Source: Bacillus sp. 03113 (lineage in GTDB: Bacteria > Bacillota > Bacilli > Bacillales > Cytobacillaceae). From it: 64,000 nucleotides of DNA. The stretch is from contig NZ_VATK01000008.1 in NCBI RefSeq assembly GCF_006546985.1, positions 145,951 through 209,950 on the forward strand, read 5' to 3'. Below are positions 17,252 through 26,197 of the stretch, piece after piece; the first letter of the stretch is position 1; each line of letters starts with the position of its first letter. The translations under genes were made by a program, and so were the position numbers. Under the pieces are notes generated by a model. That model ran no database searches. It was not told the DNA's origin and saw only the letters and a list, made by a program, of their open reading frames with translations.

Positions 17252-18325
17252 TTAAATAACAGTTGCTGACACTACTGAATCGTTTAGACCAAATGAAGGG
17301 AAAGCAAGGTTCACTCCAATTGTCTCAACACGAATCGGATGTTCATTCACTTTACGGAATACATAGATACCATTTGAATCTGTTCTTTCGGCTTGAATAT
17401 CACTCATCATTTCCTCTGTTGATTCAGCCCATAGATAATGGCCTAATGCCCCGTCCGGAAGCATGACAAAACGGTTTTGAGGAGTCATACGTACATTCGT
17501 AAATGCAAGTTTTCCACTTGAAAGGGCCTTATTTTCAACACGAGCTTGAGTATCATAGGCAACGACTTTAGGAAGTCCCTGTGAAGTAAATAATTCGTCA
17601 AGTTGCGATTTATTCAGTTGTGGTGGGTTAGCCGAACCAGATGGATCACCATGGTAAGCAATTCGAATGTTCTTATTTTGTAACAAATAAGAAATTATTT
17701 GACGTGATGCAAGAGCCCTCGGCAACATAATCCCTTTATCTGCAAAGGTATTAACCCACCCCATAATGTCATCTAGTGGATTGGAATTCGTTGTATCACT
17801 CCAAAGATCAGTTCCACTAAGTACGGGTTTTTGATCATTTGTATATCCGAAGTTAACTGTAATTGGTGGAGCTCCTGCTTCTGCATAAGTTACAGCTCCT
17901 GTTGTAATAGCTTGCATCGCAATCCATTCTTTACGCGCTCTAATGGCATCTACAGCATAATCAGCATCATTTAATTGTGTACGACGAAGTTCAGCAACCT
18001 CATTGTTTCTTAATGCACCTTGAAGCAAGATACGGACTAATTTTTCATCCATTGCTCGACCACGTTGAATCTTAGGAATAGAGATACGTTCTCCTGTCAT
18101 TCCTTCACGGCTGCCGTATTCAACTTGTGTACCAAGTTCCGCGATTTGTGCCATTACCGGTAGACGAGAACCTTCGCGAACAATATCAATTGTTAATTCA
18201 GATGTCTCACGAGCAGGAAATAGCAATTCATGTAAATAATTGTTTGGTAGTGCTAGATTTCGAGTATAAATGATTAATTCTTCACCAGATAACGCTTGTT
18301 CTAAACCCAATAATTCTGGAGGCAT
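17252..18325 (-). CDS. Major capsid protein (lambda gpE family)
   Basis: 357 aa. The HELLFPARETSELTIDIVRE opening, REGMTGERISIPKI, and a closing RVETIGVNLAFPSF fit the Phage_cap_E family, whose fold is the HK97 shell fold. It is preceded by a gpD-like decoration protein and a scaffold, the lambda order. It forms the icosahedral shell. Confidence 0.88.
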   Translation of the reverse strand: MPPELLGLEQALSGEELIIYTRNLALPNNYLHELLFPARETSELTIDIVREGSRLPVMAQIAELGTQVEYGSREGMTGERISIPKIQRGRAMDEKLVRILLQGALRNNEVAELRRTQLNDADYAVDAIRARKEWIAMQAITTGAVTYAEAGAPPITVNFGYTNDQKPVLSGTDLWSDTTNSNPLDDIMGWVNTFADKGIMLPRALASRQIISYLLQNKNIRIAYHGDPSGSANPPQLNKSQLDELFTSQGLPKVVAYDTQARVENKALSSGKLAFTNVRMTPQNRFVMLPDGALGHYLWAESTEEMMSDIQAERTDSNGIYVFRKVNEHPIRVETIGVNLAFPSFGLNDSVVSATVI

Positions 18326-18389
18326 TTATTATCATCCTTTCATTAATTATTATTAATAGAAAAACCTCCCTGTTAATGGTCAGGATGGC

Positions 18390-18764
18390 TTACGCAAAAA
18401 CTATATTAGGCATTTTACCTTTAAGTGTGGCATCAACAGTGATGGGAATACGCTCAGTAATGACTTTTGCTACTTCATATCCTCCAGTGACTACATCACC
18501 ATCTGTTACATCAATCGTATGTTTCAAGAGAACAGAAGGATTTTCACTACCATCAGATCCACCTGCGTTATACGGCACATACCTTCCACTTGCCATTTTT
18601 GAAACAGGTTGACCTTTTTTTAATATTTTCTTACCATCCCCATCTGCAGCAACAGCAGTTGAGTCAATTGTAATTCCATTTACTACTTCACGAATGACTT
18701 CATAGCTTGCAAGGATTTCATAAGAATCTTGCACTTCAAATGATTGAATCGGTTGTAAACGCAT
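18390..18764 (-). CDS. Head decoration protein (lambda gpD-like)
   Basis: 124 aa, all-beta, with the N-terminal ESYEILASYEVIREVV-like opening, a GQPVSK turn and IDVTDGDVVTGGYEVAKVI, as in D-type decoration proteins. AAAAGGAGG lies before the ATG. It lies directly upstream of the capsid gene and would stabilise the expanded shell. Confidence 0.75.
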   Translation of the reverse strand: MRLQPIQSFEVQDSYEILASYEVIREVVNGITIDSTAVAADGDGKKILKKGQPVSKMASGRYVPYNAGGSDGSENPSVLLKHTIDVTDGDVVTGGYEVAKVITERIPITVDATLKGKMPNIVFA

Positions 18765-18785
18765 GAATCATTCCTCCTTTTATTA

Positions 18786-19505
18786 TTATGACCAAGGGTT
18801 ATATGTGGACGATTGCTGTGTACCACGGTTGGCAGCCATCTTTTTGATATTCTCCAATGATTCTTTTTTCTGTTGTTGGTTATTAGGAATAGGAGCCCCA
18901 AATTGACCATTTGAAGTATTCTTCAATAAGTGAGGTTTTTTCTTTCCTAATTCTTCAAGAGCTTCCTTAACACCAACAATGTTGCCTTTGTCATCCTCTT
19001 TTATTTTGGATAAATCAGCAAGTGCTAAAGCATCCTCCCAATCTGCGAAACCGAGTTCTTTCGCCTGTAACTTAACCTCGGAGTTTAGTAATCTTTTGAA
19101 CGTTTTATCGCGCTCTTCTTTAAGTTTAGCTTCAACAACAGCATCAACATCGACAGGCGGAATTTCATCTTTCTTATCATTTGGCTTGTCTTTGTTAAAA
19201 GCAGCTGTCATCGCTTCTACGGAATCAAAACCTAATTGTTTAGCCAATTCCTTTTGTGCTTTCTTTTCAGCTCGAGAAACCCTGTCCTGAACGATTTTAT
19301 TAACATCATCTTGGTTAAATGTTTTTGGCGGATCTGTAGGAGGATCGGCCGGTGGGTCTGCAGGTGGATCAGCAGAAAAGAATTGTAGATCAAACGGCAA
19401 GAAGGAAGAAAATTCCCTCTGCTCCTCTTTTTTAGGTATTAATTTGGCAAAGAGTAGCCATATTGAAATGAATAATAAACGAATATGTTTATAGAATGTT
19501 TTCAT
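18786..19505 (-). CDS. Scaffolding protein (DUF4355-like)
   Basis: 239 aa. After an unusual hydrophobic N-terminus (residues 1-25) come a FLPFDLQFF motif and a Pro-Asp repeat (PPADPPADPP). A long charged coiled coil with EKKAQKELAKQLGF follows, then a Gln-rich end. FDLQFF plus the coiled coil is the usual form of Firmicute phage scaffolds. The hydrophobic extension may be a start-site artefact; no better internal start is evident. Confidence 0.75.
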   Translation of the reverse strand: MKTFYKHIRLLFISIWLLFAKLIPKKEEQREFSSFLPFDLQFFSADPPADPPADPPTDPPKTFNQDDVNKIVQDRVSRAEKKAQKELAKQLGFDSVEAMTAAFNKDKPNDKKDEIPPVDVDAVVEAKLKEERDKTFKRLLNSEVKLQAKELGFADWEDALALADLSKIKEDDKGNIVGVKEALEELGKKKPHLLKNTSNGQFGAPIPNNQQQKKESLENIKKMAANRGTQQSSTYNPWS

Positions 19506-19651
19506 GATTTCCTCCTATTTTTAAAGCCTATAGTAGGCTATTTCCGTGATGTTCTTTTAAGCCTTCATGCACGTAAAAAGGCAAGTGCCATTTAACGCAT
19601 GGATGCGAGATATTAATTTGATCACCATACCTTTCAGCCTAAATAGGCAAA

Positions 19652-19674
19652 ATAAAAAACACTCAATGAGTGTT
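19652..19674 (-). terminator. Intrinsic terminator after the minor head protein gene
   Basis: AACACTC and GAGTGTT pair around a 3-base loop, followed on the minus strand by TTTTTTATTTT. It overlaps the last codon of the minor head protein and splits the head operon before the scaffold. Confidence 0.65.
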
Positions 19675-20713
19675 AACTATTACTTTTCTTGATTTCTAAA
19701 TTAAATTTACGGTAATCTTCCATCCATTCCTGATATTGCTTTGTATTTCTAGCTTTATGACTAGCAAATGTCCTTAAATCAGGAAGATCAGGCATCCTAG
19801 ACTTATAACGAATCCATTGCTTTCTCGTTTCGTTTTTCTGTGATTTTTCTTTTTGGAGTTGCTCATATTTTTTAATGTTCTGCTCAGTCCGATTATCGGT
19901 AAAAGGAAGGTTTGAGTCTTTCAAAGCTTGCTCTATTTCATCCTCATCATGGTATTCCTCTACCCAAGGTGTTGCATTATGGACACAATGGCCATGAAAT
20001 GGTGGTCGTTGAGTTAACTTAGGAAATCGACTATCTTTACCACTAATGCTGTAAACTCTTCCTTGGTACTTAGCGCACATTTCGCAAGTAATCCCAACTA
20101 GATTGACATAAACAAGATCTTGATTGTTATCAATCATGCGATTAATAGCACCATCTACATGTGCCTTTCTCTGATGATATTGAATAACATTAGCCATGTA
20201 TTTTTCAGCAGGCATTTCAGTACCATTTTTATAAACAATCCCTGTGATGCCCTTATTAGCTAGTTCAGCAATAGCTTGTTTTGTAGCTTGCCGACGTGAA
20301 ATGCCTTGTACTAAAGACTGTTCATTTGCTCTTCTAACTGCTTCTTCTACTCGGTTTTTCGCATCTTGTTCCATATGCTCAGTCGCTTCAAGTATTCGGT
20401 AGAAAACATCATCCATGATCGCTTGAACTGCTTGTTCATGAATAACGGATGTTAATTTAGTCGCAACTTCCTCAAAACCTTGCTGCACTAATTCTTCAAC
20501 TGTTACTTCTGAACCTTCCAAATAGGACTCTTCAATAATTTGAGTGCCTAACTCTAAACTTTCCATCTGCAATTTAGCTATGATAGCAGTAATTTGTCTT
20601 AGAATGGCTTGTTTTCGGCTTCTTTTCGTACCGTCTTCTAAACTGCGAATCTGTTGCAAAAGTTCTTCACCAGCTTCTAAATATAACTGAATTAGCTTTT
20701 CAATTTTGGTCAT
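19673..20713 (-). CDS. Minor head protein / head morphogenesis protein
   Basis: About 346 aa. The C-terminal third carries GITCEMCAKYQGRVYSISGK, then RPPFHGHCVHNATPWVEEY, the Cys-His pattern of the phage_min_cap2/SPP1 gp7-like family. The N-terminal half is helical. I start at ATG 20713 (MTKIEKLIQLY), because AGGTG lies 6 bases upstream. It follows the portal gene and would attach inside the shell near the portal. Confidence 0.82.
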   Translation of the reverse strand: MTKIEKLIQLYLEAGEELLQQIRSLEDGTKRSRKQAILRQITAIIAKLQMESLELGTQIIEESYLEGSEVTVEELVQQGFEEVATKLTSVIHEQAVQAIMDDVFYRILEATEHMEQDAKNRVEEAVRRANEQSLVQGISRRQATKQAIAELANKGITGIVYKNGTEMPAEKYMANVIQYHQRKAHVDGAINRMIDNNQDLVYVNLVGITCEMCAKYQGRVYSISGKDSRFPKLTQRPPFHGHCVHNATPWVEEYHDEDEIEQALKDSNLPFTDNRTEQNIKKYEQLQKEKSQKNETRKQWIRYKSRMPDLPDLRTFASHKARNTKQYQEWMEDYRKFNLEIKKSNS

Positions 20714-20778
20714 TTTCTGCACCTACTAAAAAAGCCACTCTAATGAATGACGATGGAGGATTTTAAGTCTTGCATTTC

Positions 20779-21054
20779 TTACTTTATAGTTTTTTGTAAT
20801 AATTCAATTTTTGAATGGATTTTATGGTGTTTCTTCACTGTGGTTGCAGTTTGTAATTCTCGCCAAAGCATTTTCAAATCAGATTGCTTCTTACGAATAC
20901 TCTGATTGATACAAAATGAGATGTATTCTTTATTGCAATGAGGGCAGATAAAGTAGTTTTTCTCAACATTATTTTCAATAATTTCTGTCTGCATTTTAAT
21001 TTCAAACTCCAGTTTACATCCATCACAGTTTGCTTTAATACCTTCCTCAGCCAA
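20779..21054 (-). CDS. Small zinc-ribbon protein between portal and minor head genes
   Basis: About 91 aa. Two Cys pairs (NCDGC and ICPHC) spaced some 25 residues apart form a zinc ribbon, followed by a basic helix (RKKQSDLKMLWREL). The start is ambiguous: a TTG at 21054 has GGGG at good spacing, and a GTG at 21060 is closer. Small ribbons occur at this place in other Bacillus phages without a known role. Confidence 0.6.
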   Translation of the reverse strand: MAEEGIKANCDGCKLEFEIKMQTEIIENNVEKNYFICPHCNKEYISFCINQSIRKKQSDLKMLWRELQTATTVKKHHKIHSKIELLQKTIK

Positions 21055-21089
21055 AACCACTCACCCCTTTTTATTTCAAGTGTAAACTA

Positions 21090-22592
21090 CTATTCACTAC
21101 TTTTACCAATATTCGTTTTAGGTGGTTGAACATAAGTAGGTGAGAAGCTATTCATAGATTCTGCTTCTTGAATCTTTTTAACTTCATCCATAATCGCTTT
21201 TTCAGACCATGTAGGGTGAAGGTTCCGAACTGTTGTTTCAAGTGATTGTACGCCTTTTTCGTATTTGTCTGCTTCCTCTGAATCACGTTCCGAATCTGCT
21301 TTTGGAAGCATATCATCCCATTCAATGATTGGTGAGACAATCTTAAAATTAGTACCACCTAAGCTATTTTCTAAAATAATACATTTCCGATTAGCCTCTT
21401 TTATGGCTGCGTCAAATTTATCCTTGATCGCATCAGCTTTAATGACTGACTGTATCCATTCATAAAGAATAGCAATTGCTGAACGTGCTCCATCATCTGT
21501 GCCAATACCAGCAGCCTGTGGTGATGTTTTAGAAACAGCCATCATGTAATCAATCAATCTTTCAACATGTTTAAAAGACTGTTCTGTTTGAGCATCCCAA
21601 GTAATGTACATTGGAACTGCCCCTTTATTTTCATCATAGCTTACCACTTCAAGATCAGCATTCCTTACGAATCGTTCACCATAATAATTTTTGTTTTTAT
21701 TAGCAACTGTATCCCATAAAGCTCTGGGAATAGCTAACTTAGGTTTCCCATGCTTTTCAAAGACGATGGAATCTCGAGTAATGGTCCAGTTTATCTCTTC
21801 TTGAATGGCATCAATGTTTCTTAGCCCAGAACGGCCGCGAGAATTTAGTAATGTTTCATCGTTCGGAATATACCCGCACATGAGCTCGTTAATATTACTT
21901 AATACCTGATCTTCTGGAATAACTAGTCTATACCTCGAAGCATATTCCTTTATATCTAATTCTTTATCAATAGTTTCACCTTGAAATGAAAAAACCAATT
22001 GCGAAATTTGCAATTGATCATTATCTAAACGCTGCCTCTCAACACGTAGATATTTATTTTCGCCTTTTTTCTCAATCCATGCGATATCAGCACCAAGTTC
22101 ATCCTCATGTTCAAAATAAAGGTCTGCTGGTTTCCATTCAAACCAGGTACCTTTAGCGTCTCTTCTTATTCGAAAAGCTACCCCACCATCCACCTGATGT
22201 TGAACGACAGCTGCCCATATTTTTTCTTTTGTTTTAGAAACTTGATTAACGGTTTGAATAAAAGAAAGCAGCTCGTTATCTTCTTCAGTATCTGCAGAAA
22301 TATTGCCAAGTGCACGGTTAATCAGATCAGCTGAAAGCTCAGCGATAAGAGAAGCAAAGTTCACTACTACGTAATGATGCTGTGATGCTTTTTCTACAAC
22401 CTTCTTTCTCAAATAAGCTTGTCGCGGCCTCCTTAAATATCTTGTAACTTGCGTTTCTTTTGCAAGTTCAGCAGCTCGAGGGAAAATATTTTCGTGATTA
22501 CCATCGTATAGATCTCGATAATAATAGATTTGATCTATTTCCTCATCGAATGGAGCTGGAGGAAATTTTTGCTTAAGGTATTCAATTGGCAT
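21090..22592 (-). CDS. Portal protein (SPP1 gp6-like)
   Basis: About 500 aa from ATG 22592 (MPIEYLKQKFPPAPF), with GCAGGTG upstream; the longer open frame adds 31 residues without a ribosome site. Features include VNFASLIAELSADLINRALG, a GGVAFRIRRDAKG strand, MCGYIPNDETLLNSRGRSGL and a C-terminal helical wing. It forms the dodecameric DNA channel at one capsid vertex. Confidence 0.85.
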   Translation of the reverse strand: MPIEYLKQKFPPAPFDEEIDQIYYYRDLYDGNHENIFPRAAELAKETQVTRYLRRPRQAYLRKKVVEKASQHHYVVVNFASLIAELSADLINRALGNISADTEEDNELLSFIQTVNQVSKTKEKIWAAVVQHQVDGGVAFRIRRDAKGTWFEWKPADLYFEHEDELGADIAWIEKKGENKYLRVERQRLDNDQLQISQLVFSFQGETIDKELDIKEYASRYRLVIPEDQVLSNINELMCGYIPNDETLLNSRGRSGLRNIDAIQEEINWTITRDSIVFEKHGKPKLAIPRALWDTVANKNKNYYGERFVRNADLEVVSYDENKGAVPMYITWDAQTEQSFKHVERLIDYMMAVSKTSPQAAGIGTDDGARSAIAILYEWIQSVIKADAIKDKFDAAIKEANRKCIILENSLGGTNFKIVSPIIEWDDMLPKADSERDSEEADKYEKGVQSLETTVRNLHPTWSEKAIMDEVKKIQEAESMNSFSPTYVQPPKTNIGKSSE

Positions 22593-22632
22593 GGTCTCAC
22601 CTGCCTTTCCGATAAAATAAAAAAACATAAGA

Positions 22633-24048
22633 TTACCAACCGGATGGACGTTCGCTTGACCACTGCATATCTTTGTCAGTTGCAAATGCTAATGCAACTG
22701 CATCGGCACGGTCTGGAGAATCTAATCCTCTTTTTTTCATATCTTCTTTTCTTTCTAACATGATGCGGCCTTTACTCGTCATTTTGTATTTTCTAGTTGT
22801 TAATTGGGAAATAAGTTTTTCATCATTCGGAATCTGAACCGTTGCTGCTTCTCCTTGTAAATACGCTGATAGGTTTTCTTGCAATCGATCACGAATTGAA
22901 GCCCAAATTTCTGTTCCTCTATTTTCGTAATGCTCATCATCGTTTGCCTTTCGTCCGTTCCCTATCGGAATGACTTCGATAGAAAATGGGAAAAATTCTT
23001 GTGAAATTATTTCATTAAGCTGATCCGTAACGCCACCGCCTACACCATCATCATCAATCTTGACTTTCACATAACGAATAAAATATTCAGCATGAAAATA
23101 TCTTGCCGCTTCAATAATGCGTCCTGTGGTGGCTGTAGTACTTTGCTTATTAAAACATCTCAAATCAAATATCTTTCCACCTATTCTAGGAGAGATAACG
23201 GTCTCATCGTCACCATATCGGGCAACATCAACACCAAGGTGTAATTCGTCTCCTACAGGATCCAGAATCGTTTCTGTAGCCATTTCAGCCATTTCAAGTG
23301 GAATAAATACATCTGGCTCTGATTTAGGAAAGTCTCCATTTACACGGACCCGAACAACGTCGCTATCTTTCCCATATTTTCGAATAAGACGTTCAATATT
23401 TTCTTTACTTGCTCTTGGAGAATCCCAACTTGATACCTTATGAGTTTTATAATCTACTCTATCCTTGTGATGTGAATCATAAAAAACCCCACTTGTTCTA
23501 GTCGGGTTTCCGCACATCAACAATTTATTTTCTTCACCTGAAAGCGTACCAAGAATTGCTTCCATGATATCATCAGCAACCCCTGAAGCTTCATCCACCA
23601 CAAATAACATGTATTCTTCATGGAAACCCTGCATATTTTCAGGCTTGGTTGCGGTTCTTGCTGTAGCGAACCATCTTTCCTCGTTGCCAATCATATAGAC
23701 TTTTGTTTTGGTCCATTTGAGGAAATTTTTAACCATTGATGAATCAAGCCATTTGGCTATTTCAGCCCATAAAACATCGTTTAGTTGCTGCCTTGTCGGA
23801 GCTGTACAAACTACTTTTGGATTTGGTCTGCAGCAAAGATACCAAATTACTGCTATAGCTTCTACACCTGTTTTCCCAACTCCTTGTCCAGATCGAACGG
23901 AAACAAATGGGTGGTTAGCTAGATCATTTAATACATTTGTCTGCCATTCATCGGGGTAGAATTCTAAAACATCCTCAGCAAAAGCGACTGGATTATCCCA
24001 ATATACATCGATAAGATCAACCAAGACATTGTAAGGAATGTTACTCAT
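22633..24048 (-). CDS. terL: Terminase large subunit TerL
   Basis: 471 aa. Walker A SGQGVGKT at 53-60, Walker B LFVVDEA ending near 154, coupling motif CGNPTRTSG, and the nuclease acids beginning DVARYGDDE near 270, then DDDGVGGGV and DSPDRADA. It packages DNA with ATP and cuts it. It overlaps TerS by 8 bases. Confidence 0.95.
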   Translation of the reverse strand: MSNIPYNVLVDLIDVYWDNPVAFAEDVLEFYPDEWQTNVLNDLANHPFVSVRSGQGVGKTGVEAIAVIWYLCCRPNPKVVCTAPTRQQLNDVLWAEIAKWLDSSMVKNFLKWTKTKVYMIGNEERWFATARTATKPENMQGFHEEYMLFVVDEASGVADDIMEAILGTLSGEENKLLMCGNPTRTSGVFYDSHHKDRVDYKTHKVSSWDSPRASKENIERLIRKYGKDSDVVRVRVNGDFPKSEPDVFIPLEMAEMATETILDPVGDELHLGVDVARYGDDETVISPRIGGKIFDLRCFNKQSTTATTGRIIEAARYFHAEYFIRYVKVKIDDDGVGGGVTDQLNEIISQEFFPFSIEVIPIGNGRKANDDEHYENRGTEIWASIRDRLQENLSAYLQGEAATVQIPNDEKLISQLTTRKYKMTSKGRIMLERKEDMKKRGLDSPDRADAVALAFATDKDMQWSSERPSGW

Positions 24049-24814
24049 TCTCTTTCACCTTTTTACGCTTGTTAACAACCTCTTTAAGAGCATCCACCCA
24101 TGTATCAGCACCATCCTTTTTATCACCTTTGATGTTTTCTATTTCAGCCTTTGTTTTTTCAATGTTTAGGCTCATCTGTTCAAGCTTAAGTCGTCTTTCA
24201 TCATTTTCATGAGCAAACTCTAAAAATTGTTTAATCAAGTTTCTAAGCTCGCTCATTGCCCTGGATTGAGCATTTAAAAAGGTAGCATGTTTATCCCAAG
24301 CAAACTGCAGCTCGTATTCTTCTTCCCAGCTGCTACTTTTGTCTGAGGAGCTCTGCTTTTCGCGCTTTAATTCTCTCGTCAGATCTTCTTGACTCGATAC
24401 AAACATGATCTGCTGAGCACGTATTATGGCAGCATATTGAATCTGAATTTGATCCCATATCATATCTGCAGGTGAATGCTCTTGGATCTGTTCCATAATC
24501 TCCAACGTCTCACTAGGAAGAAATTTAGAGAAGAAGCCATGCTTTACTGCGTTCTGATTTTTCTTAGGAGGACCAGATCCTTCAGCATTTTTATTGCCAG
24601 CTGGTGCGCCCCTTTTTCGTTTCGTAACGTTACCTTTGGGTTTAGTAACGTTACCTTTTAATTGGTCATCCCATTTATCTTGGTTTTTCCACTTCCGAAT
24701 CTGTGAATCGGATAATCCTAATTCGGCGGCAATGTCTTTTAGCTTCTTGGTTCCACCACTATTTTTCCAAATCTGAAATGCTTCATCTCGCTTCGAATTT
24801 CTCGGTCTCGCCAC
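24041..24814 (-). CDS. Terminase small subunit TerS (YqaS-like)
   Basis: 257 aa. N-terminal HTH (LKDIAAELGLSDSQIRKWKN), then a basic linker with two exact KGNVTK repeats, and GAPAGNKNAEGSGPPKKNQN, typical of PBSX/skin-like TerS. A long coiled coil closes it. GTG start. The two repeats are encoded by tandem 21-bp DNA units centred on GTAACGTTAC, which could be the packaging recognition site. Confidence 0.85.
   Translation of the reverse strand: MARPRNSKRDEAFQIWKNSGGTKKLKDIAAELGLSDSQIRKWKNQDKWDDQLKGNVTKPKGNVTKRKRGAPAGNKNAEGSGPPKKNQNAVKHGFFSKFLPSETLEIMEQIQEHSPADMIWDQIQIQYAAIIRAQQIMFVSSQEDLTRELKREKQSSSDKSSSWEEEYELQFAWDKHATFLNAQSRAMSELRNLIKQFLEFAHENDERRLKLEQMSLNIEKTKAEIENIKGDKKDGADTWVDALKEVVNKRKKVKENE
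24623..24664. repeat. Tandem 21-bp repeats with palindromic centres inside terS
   Basis: GTAACGTTAC occurs at 24624-24633 and 24645-24654, 21 bases apart, inside near-identical units. A third GTAACGTTAC sits at 26143-26152. Phages related to SPP1 keep pac within or near terS, so this is a candidate pac element. Confidence 0.5.
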
Positions 24815-24861
24815 GTCACATCACCGTCCACCTCCGTGTAATTGTTTGTTTTGGAGCAAAA

Positions 24862-24884
24862 TAAAAAGCACCACAAAGGATGCT
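24862..24884 (-). terminator. Cassette terminator 1
   Basis: AGCATCC and GGTGCT form a stem (one G-U pair), followed by TTTTTATTTT on the minus strand, right after the 123-aa gene. The same sequence type recurs at 25602 and 26170. Confidence 0.65.
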
Positions 24885-24886
24885 AA

Positions 24887-25258
24887 TTATTGTAAATTTT
24901 TAATTGAAAAAGTTAAATTATCCATACTTTTAATTAAATTATTATAACTACCTCGAACCCAGGTATTATTTTCATCTCTTCTGGTTAAAACAGTAGATAT
25001 TTCTGATTTAAAATTTAAATAACACGAAAAAAAATTTTCATATTCTTCTCTTTGAACAACTTCATTATCATAATAAAATCTACTAGCTTCAACATAATGC
25101 TGGTTAGCAAGTATTAAAAACCCTTGCGATATTTGAAATTTTGTATCGTCTTCAATAAATAATAGAGCTTCATAAGAAGACACAACATCATTAAACAAAT
25201 TGTCTAATAACCTTTTTAAATAGAAAACATCATCTTTCCCCGTCAGCTTATTAATCAT
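24887..25258 (-). CDS. Hypothetical helical phage protein (123 aa)
   Basis: Begins MINKLTGKDDVFYLKRLLDN. Almost entirely helical, with aromatic-rich segments (ASRFYYDNEVVQREEYENFF). AAGGAG lies 11 bases before the ATG. It has its own leader element 32 bases upstream, a promoter-like TTGTCA/TATTAT pair further up, and its own terminator, so it is an independent unit. I recognise no family. Confidence 0.7.
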   Translation of the reverse strand: MINKLTGKDDVFYLKRLLDNLFNDVVSSYEALLFIEDDTKFQISQGFLILANQHYVEASRFYYDNEVVQREEYENFFSCYLNFKSEISTVLTRRDENNTWVRGSYNNLIKSMDNLTFSIKNLQ

Positions 25259-25289
25259 GATAATTTTATCACTCCTTCAGTCTTTCATT

Positions 25290-25311
25290 TCGACAAAAGG
25301 AGATCAATTCC
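25290..25311 (-). repeat. Conserved 22-bp leader element, copy 1
   Basis: Minus-strand core ATNTNCTNTTGTCGA preceded by GGAANNN. Near-identical copies precede the genes starting at 25923 and 26663, each 27-32 bases before the ATG. A TTGTCA and TATTAT pair, 16 bases apart, lies just upstream. Confidence 0.6.
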
Positions 25312-25365
25312 TACTACCGTAATAATATAAAATTACAAATATGTGACAATATTATTAAGCAATAT

Positions 25366-25395
25366 AAAAAGCGCCCTTCGTTAGAAAGACGCTCT
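25366..25395 (-). terminator. Cassette terminator 2
   Basis: AGCGTC and GGCGCT pair around a loop read CTTTCTAACGAA on the minus strand, followed by TTTTTAT. It follows the 39-aa gene and has a twin at 26013-26041. Confidence 0.6.
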
Positions 25396-25410
25396 TAATT
25401 AATTTAATTT

Positions 25411-25530
25411 TCAACCACCAGATGGGGGATCATCCATAAACAATCCTGTCGGTGGATCACTTAATTTACTGTCAACGACTAAATCTCCAAATCCACCTGG
25501 ATCTTTACCAGCAATTCCAGGATCAGCCAT
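25411..25530 (-). CDS. Gly/Pro/Asp-rich 39-aa peptide
   Basis: Reads MADPGIAGKDPGGFGDLVV, then DSKLSDPPTG and MDDPPSGG. AAGGAG is 9 bases before the ATG. It carries no signal peptide and very few hydrophobic residues, so it is not an Aim- or Phr-type exported signal. It lies between two genes that share a leader element and has its own terminator. Function unknown. Confidence 0.6.
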   Translation of the reverse strand: MADPGIAGKDPGGFGDLVVDSKLSDPPTGLFMDDPPSGG

Positions 25531-25601
25531 TTAAATCACTCCTTTTTAAATATGTATTCCCTTTTGTGTATTCTCAATAACTATTAAATGTCCTTTATGA
25601 A

Positions 25602-25623
25602 TAAAAAACACCCCGAAGGATGC
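25602..25623 (-). terminator. Cassette terminator 3
   Basis: On the minus strand GCATCC, TTCG tetraloop, GGGTGT, then TTTTTTATT, following the 93-aa gene by about 20 bases. Confidence 0.7.
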
Positions 25624-25641
25624 TTAAACTATTATTATTTT

Positions 25642-25923
25642 TTATTGTTCTAACTTTAATGCATTTATCCCTTTTTCCTTTATGTGGATCACTTCAGACC
25701 ATACAATTGCTATTGCTGTACCATATTTTAGGTCTATTCTCCCTCCTGGTACTAATGCATTTTTTTCTAATTCAATTAGATCAAATCTTTCTAATCTTTT
25801 TAAGTGAAAAGCTTTGTGATTATTAGATTCAAAACCTATTGCAAACCAATTAATTTTTTTATTTTTATAGTCTTTTTCATAAATTGCTTTTAGCAAATCA
25901 AGGTCAATTTTCTCTAATTCCAT
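25642..25923 (-). CDS. Hypothetical phage protein (93 aa), winged-helix-like
   Basis: Begins MELEKIDLDLLKAIYEKDY behind AAGGAGG. The segment HLKRLERFDLIELEKNALVP resembles the recognition helix plus wing of small winged-helix proteins, and the protein ends in a beta-rich stretch. It has its own leader element 27 bases upstream and its own terminator. DNA binding is inference from shape only. Confidence 0.65.
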   Translation of the reverse strand: MELEKIDLDLLKAIYEKDYKNKKINWFAIGFESNNHKAFHLKRLERFDLIELEKNALVPGGRIDLKYGTAIAIVWSEVIHIKEKGINALKLEQ

Positions 25924-25949
25924 ATCCCTACCTCCTTTAGCCTAAATAT

Positions 25950-25971
25950 TCGACAAAAGAAGATGGTTTCC
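25950..25971 (-). repeat. Conserved 22-bp leader element, copy 2
   Basis: Same core as the copy at 25290-25311 (CTTCTTTTGTCGA on the minus strand), 27 bases upstream of the gene starting at 25923. Confidence 0.6.
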
Positions 25972-26012
25972 TACTACTAATTAACTATAAAACAACAAAA
26001 TTATTACAAAAA

Positions 26013-26041
26013 TAAAAAGCGTAATTCGTTAGAAAGACGCT
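26013..26041 (-). terminator. Cassette terminator 4
   Basis: AGCGT and ACGCT pair around the CTTTCTAACGAA loop sequence shared with the hairpin at 25366-25395, then TTTTTATTTTT. Between it and 26153 lies a short open stretch ending in DRFEWLKADPTPGF without a canonical start codon. Confidence 0.55.
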
Positions 26042-26055
26042 CTTACATATTAAGA

Positions 26056-26153
26056 TTAAAAGCCTGGAGTAGGATCGGCTTTAAGCCATTCAAAACGATC
26101 TCCTGACACCCATATTTTTCTATTTTTGATTTTCTGGCCATTGTAACGTTACA
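26056..26153 (-). other. Short unassigned open frame with palindromic upstream site
   Basis: The stretch ends in GDRFEWLKADPTPGF and a stop, but only a GTG without ribosome site is available. An alternative frame from ATG 26140 gives 32 aa (MARKSKIEKYG...). The 12-bp palindrome TGTAACGTTACA lies at 26142-26153. It occupies the same place in the array as the 39-aa gene. Confidence 0.3.
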
Positions 26154-26169
26154 GAATGTTTTGGGGCAA

Positions 26170-26192
26170 AAGAAAAGCACCCAGAGGATGCT
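26170..26192 (-). terminator. Cassette terminator 5
   Basis: AGCATCC, TCT loop, GGGTGCT, then TTTTCTTTT on the minus strand, 6 bases after the stop of the frameshifted gene. Confidence 0.7.
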
Positions 26193-26197
26193 CTGTT

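Noticed and set aside
25411..25530. 39-aa peptide as an arbitrium (AimP) or Phr signal
   Set aside because: It has no export signal, is rich in Gly/Asp/Pro, and no AimR- or Rap-like receptor is next to it.
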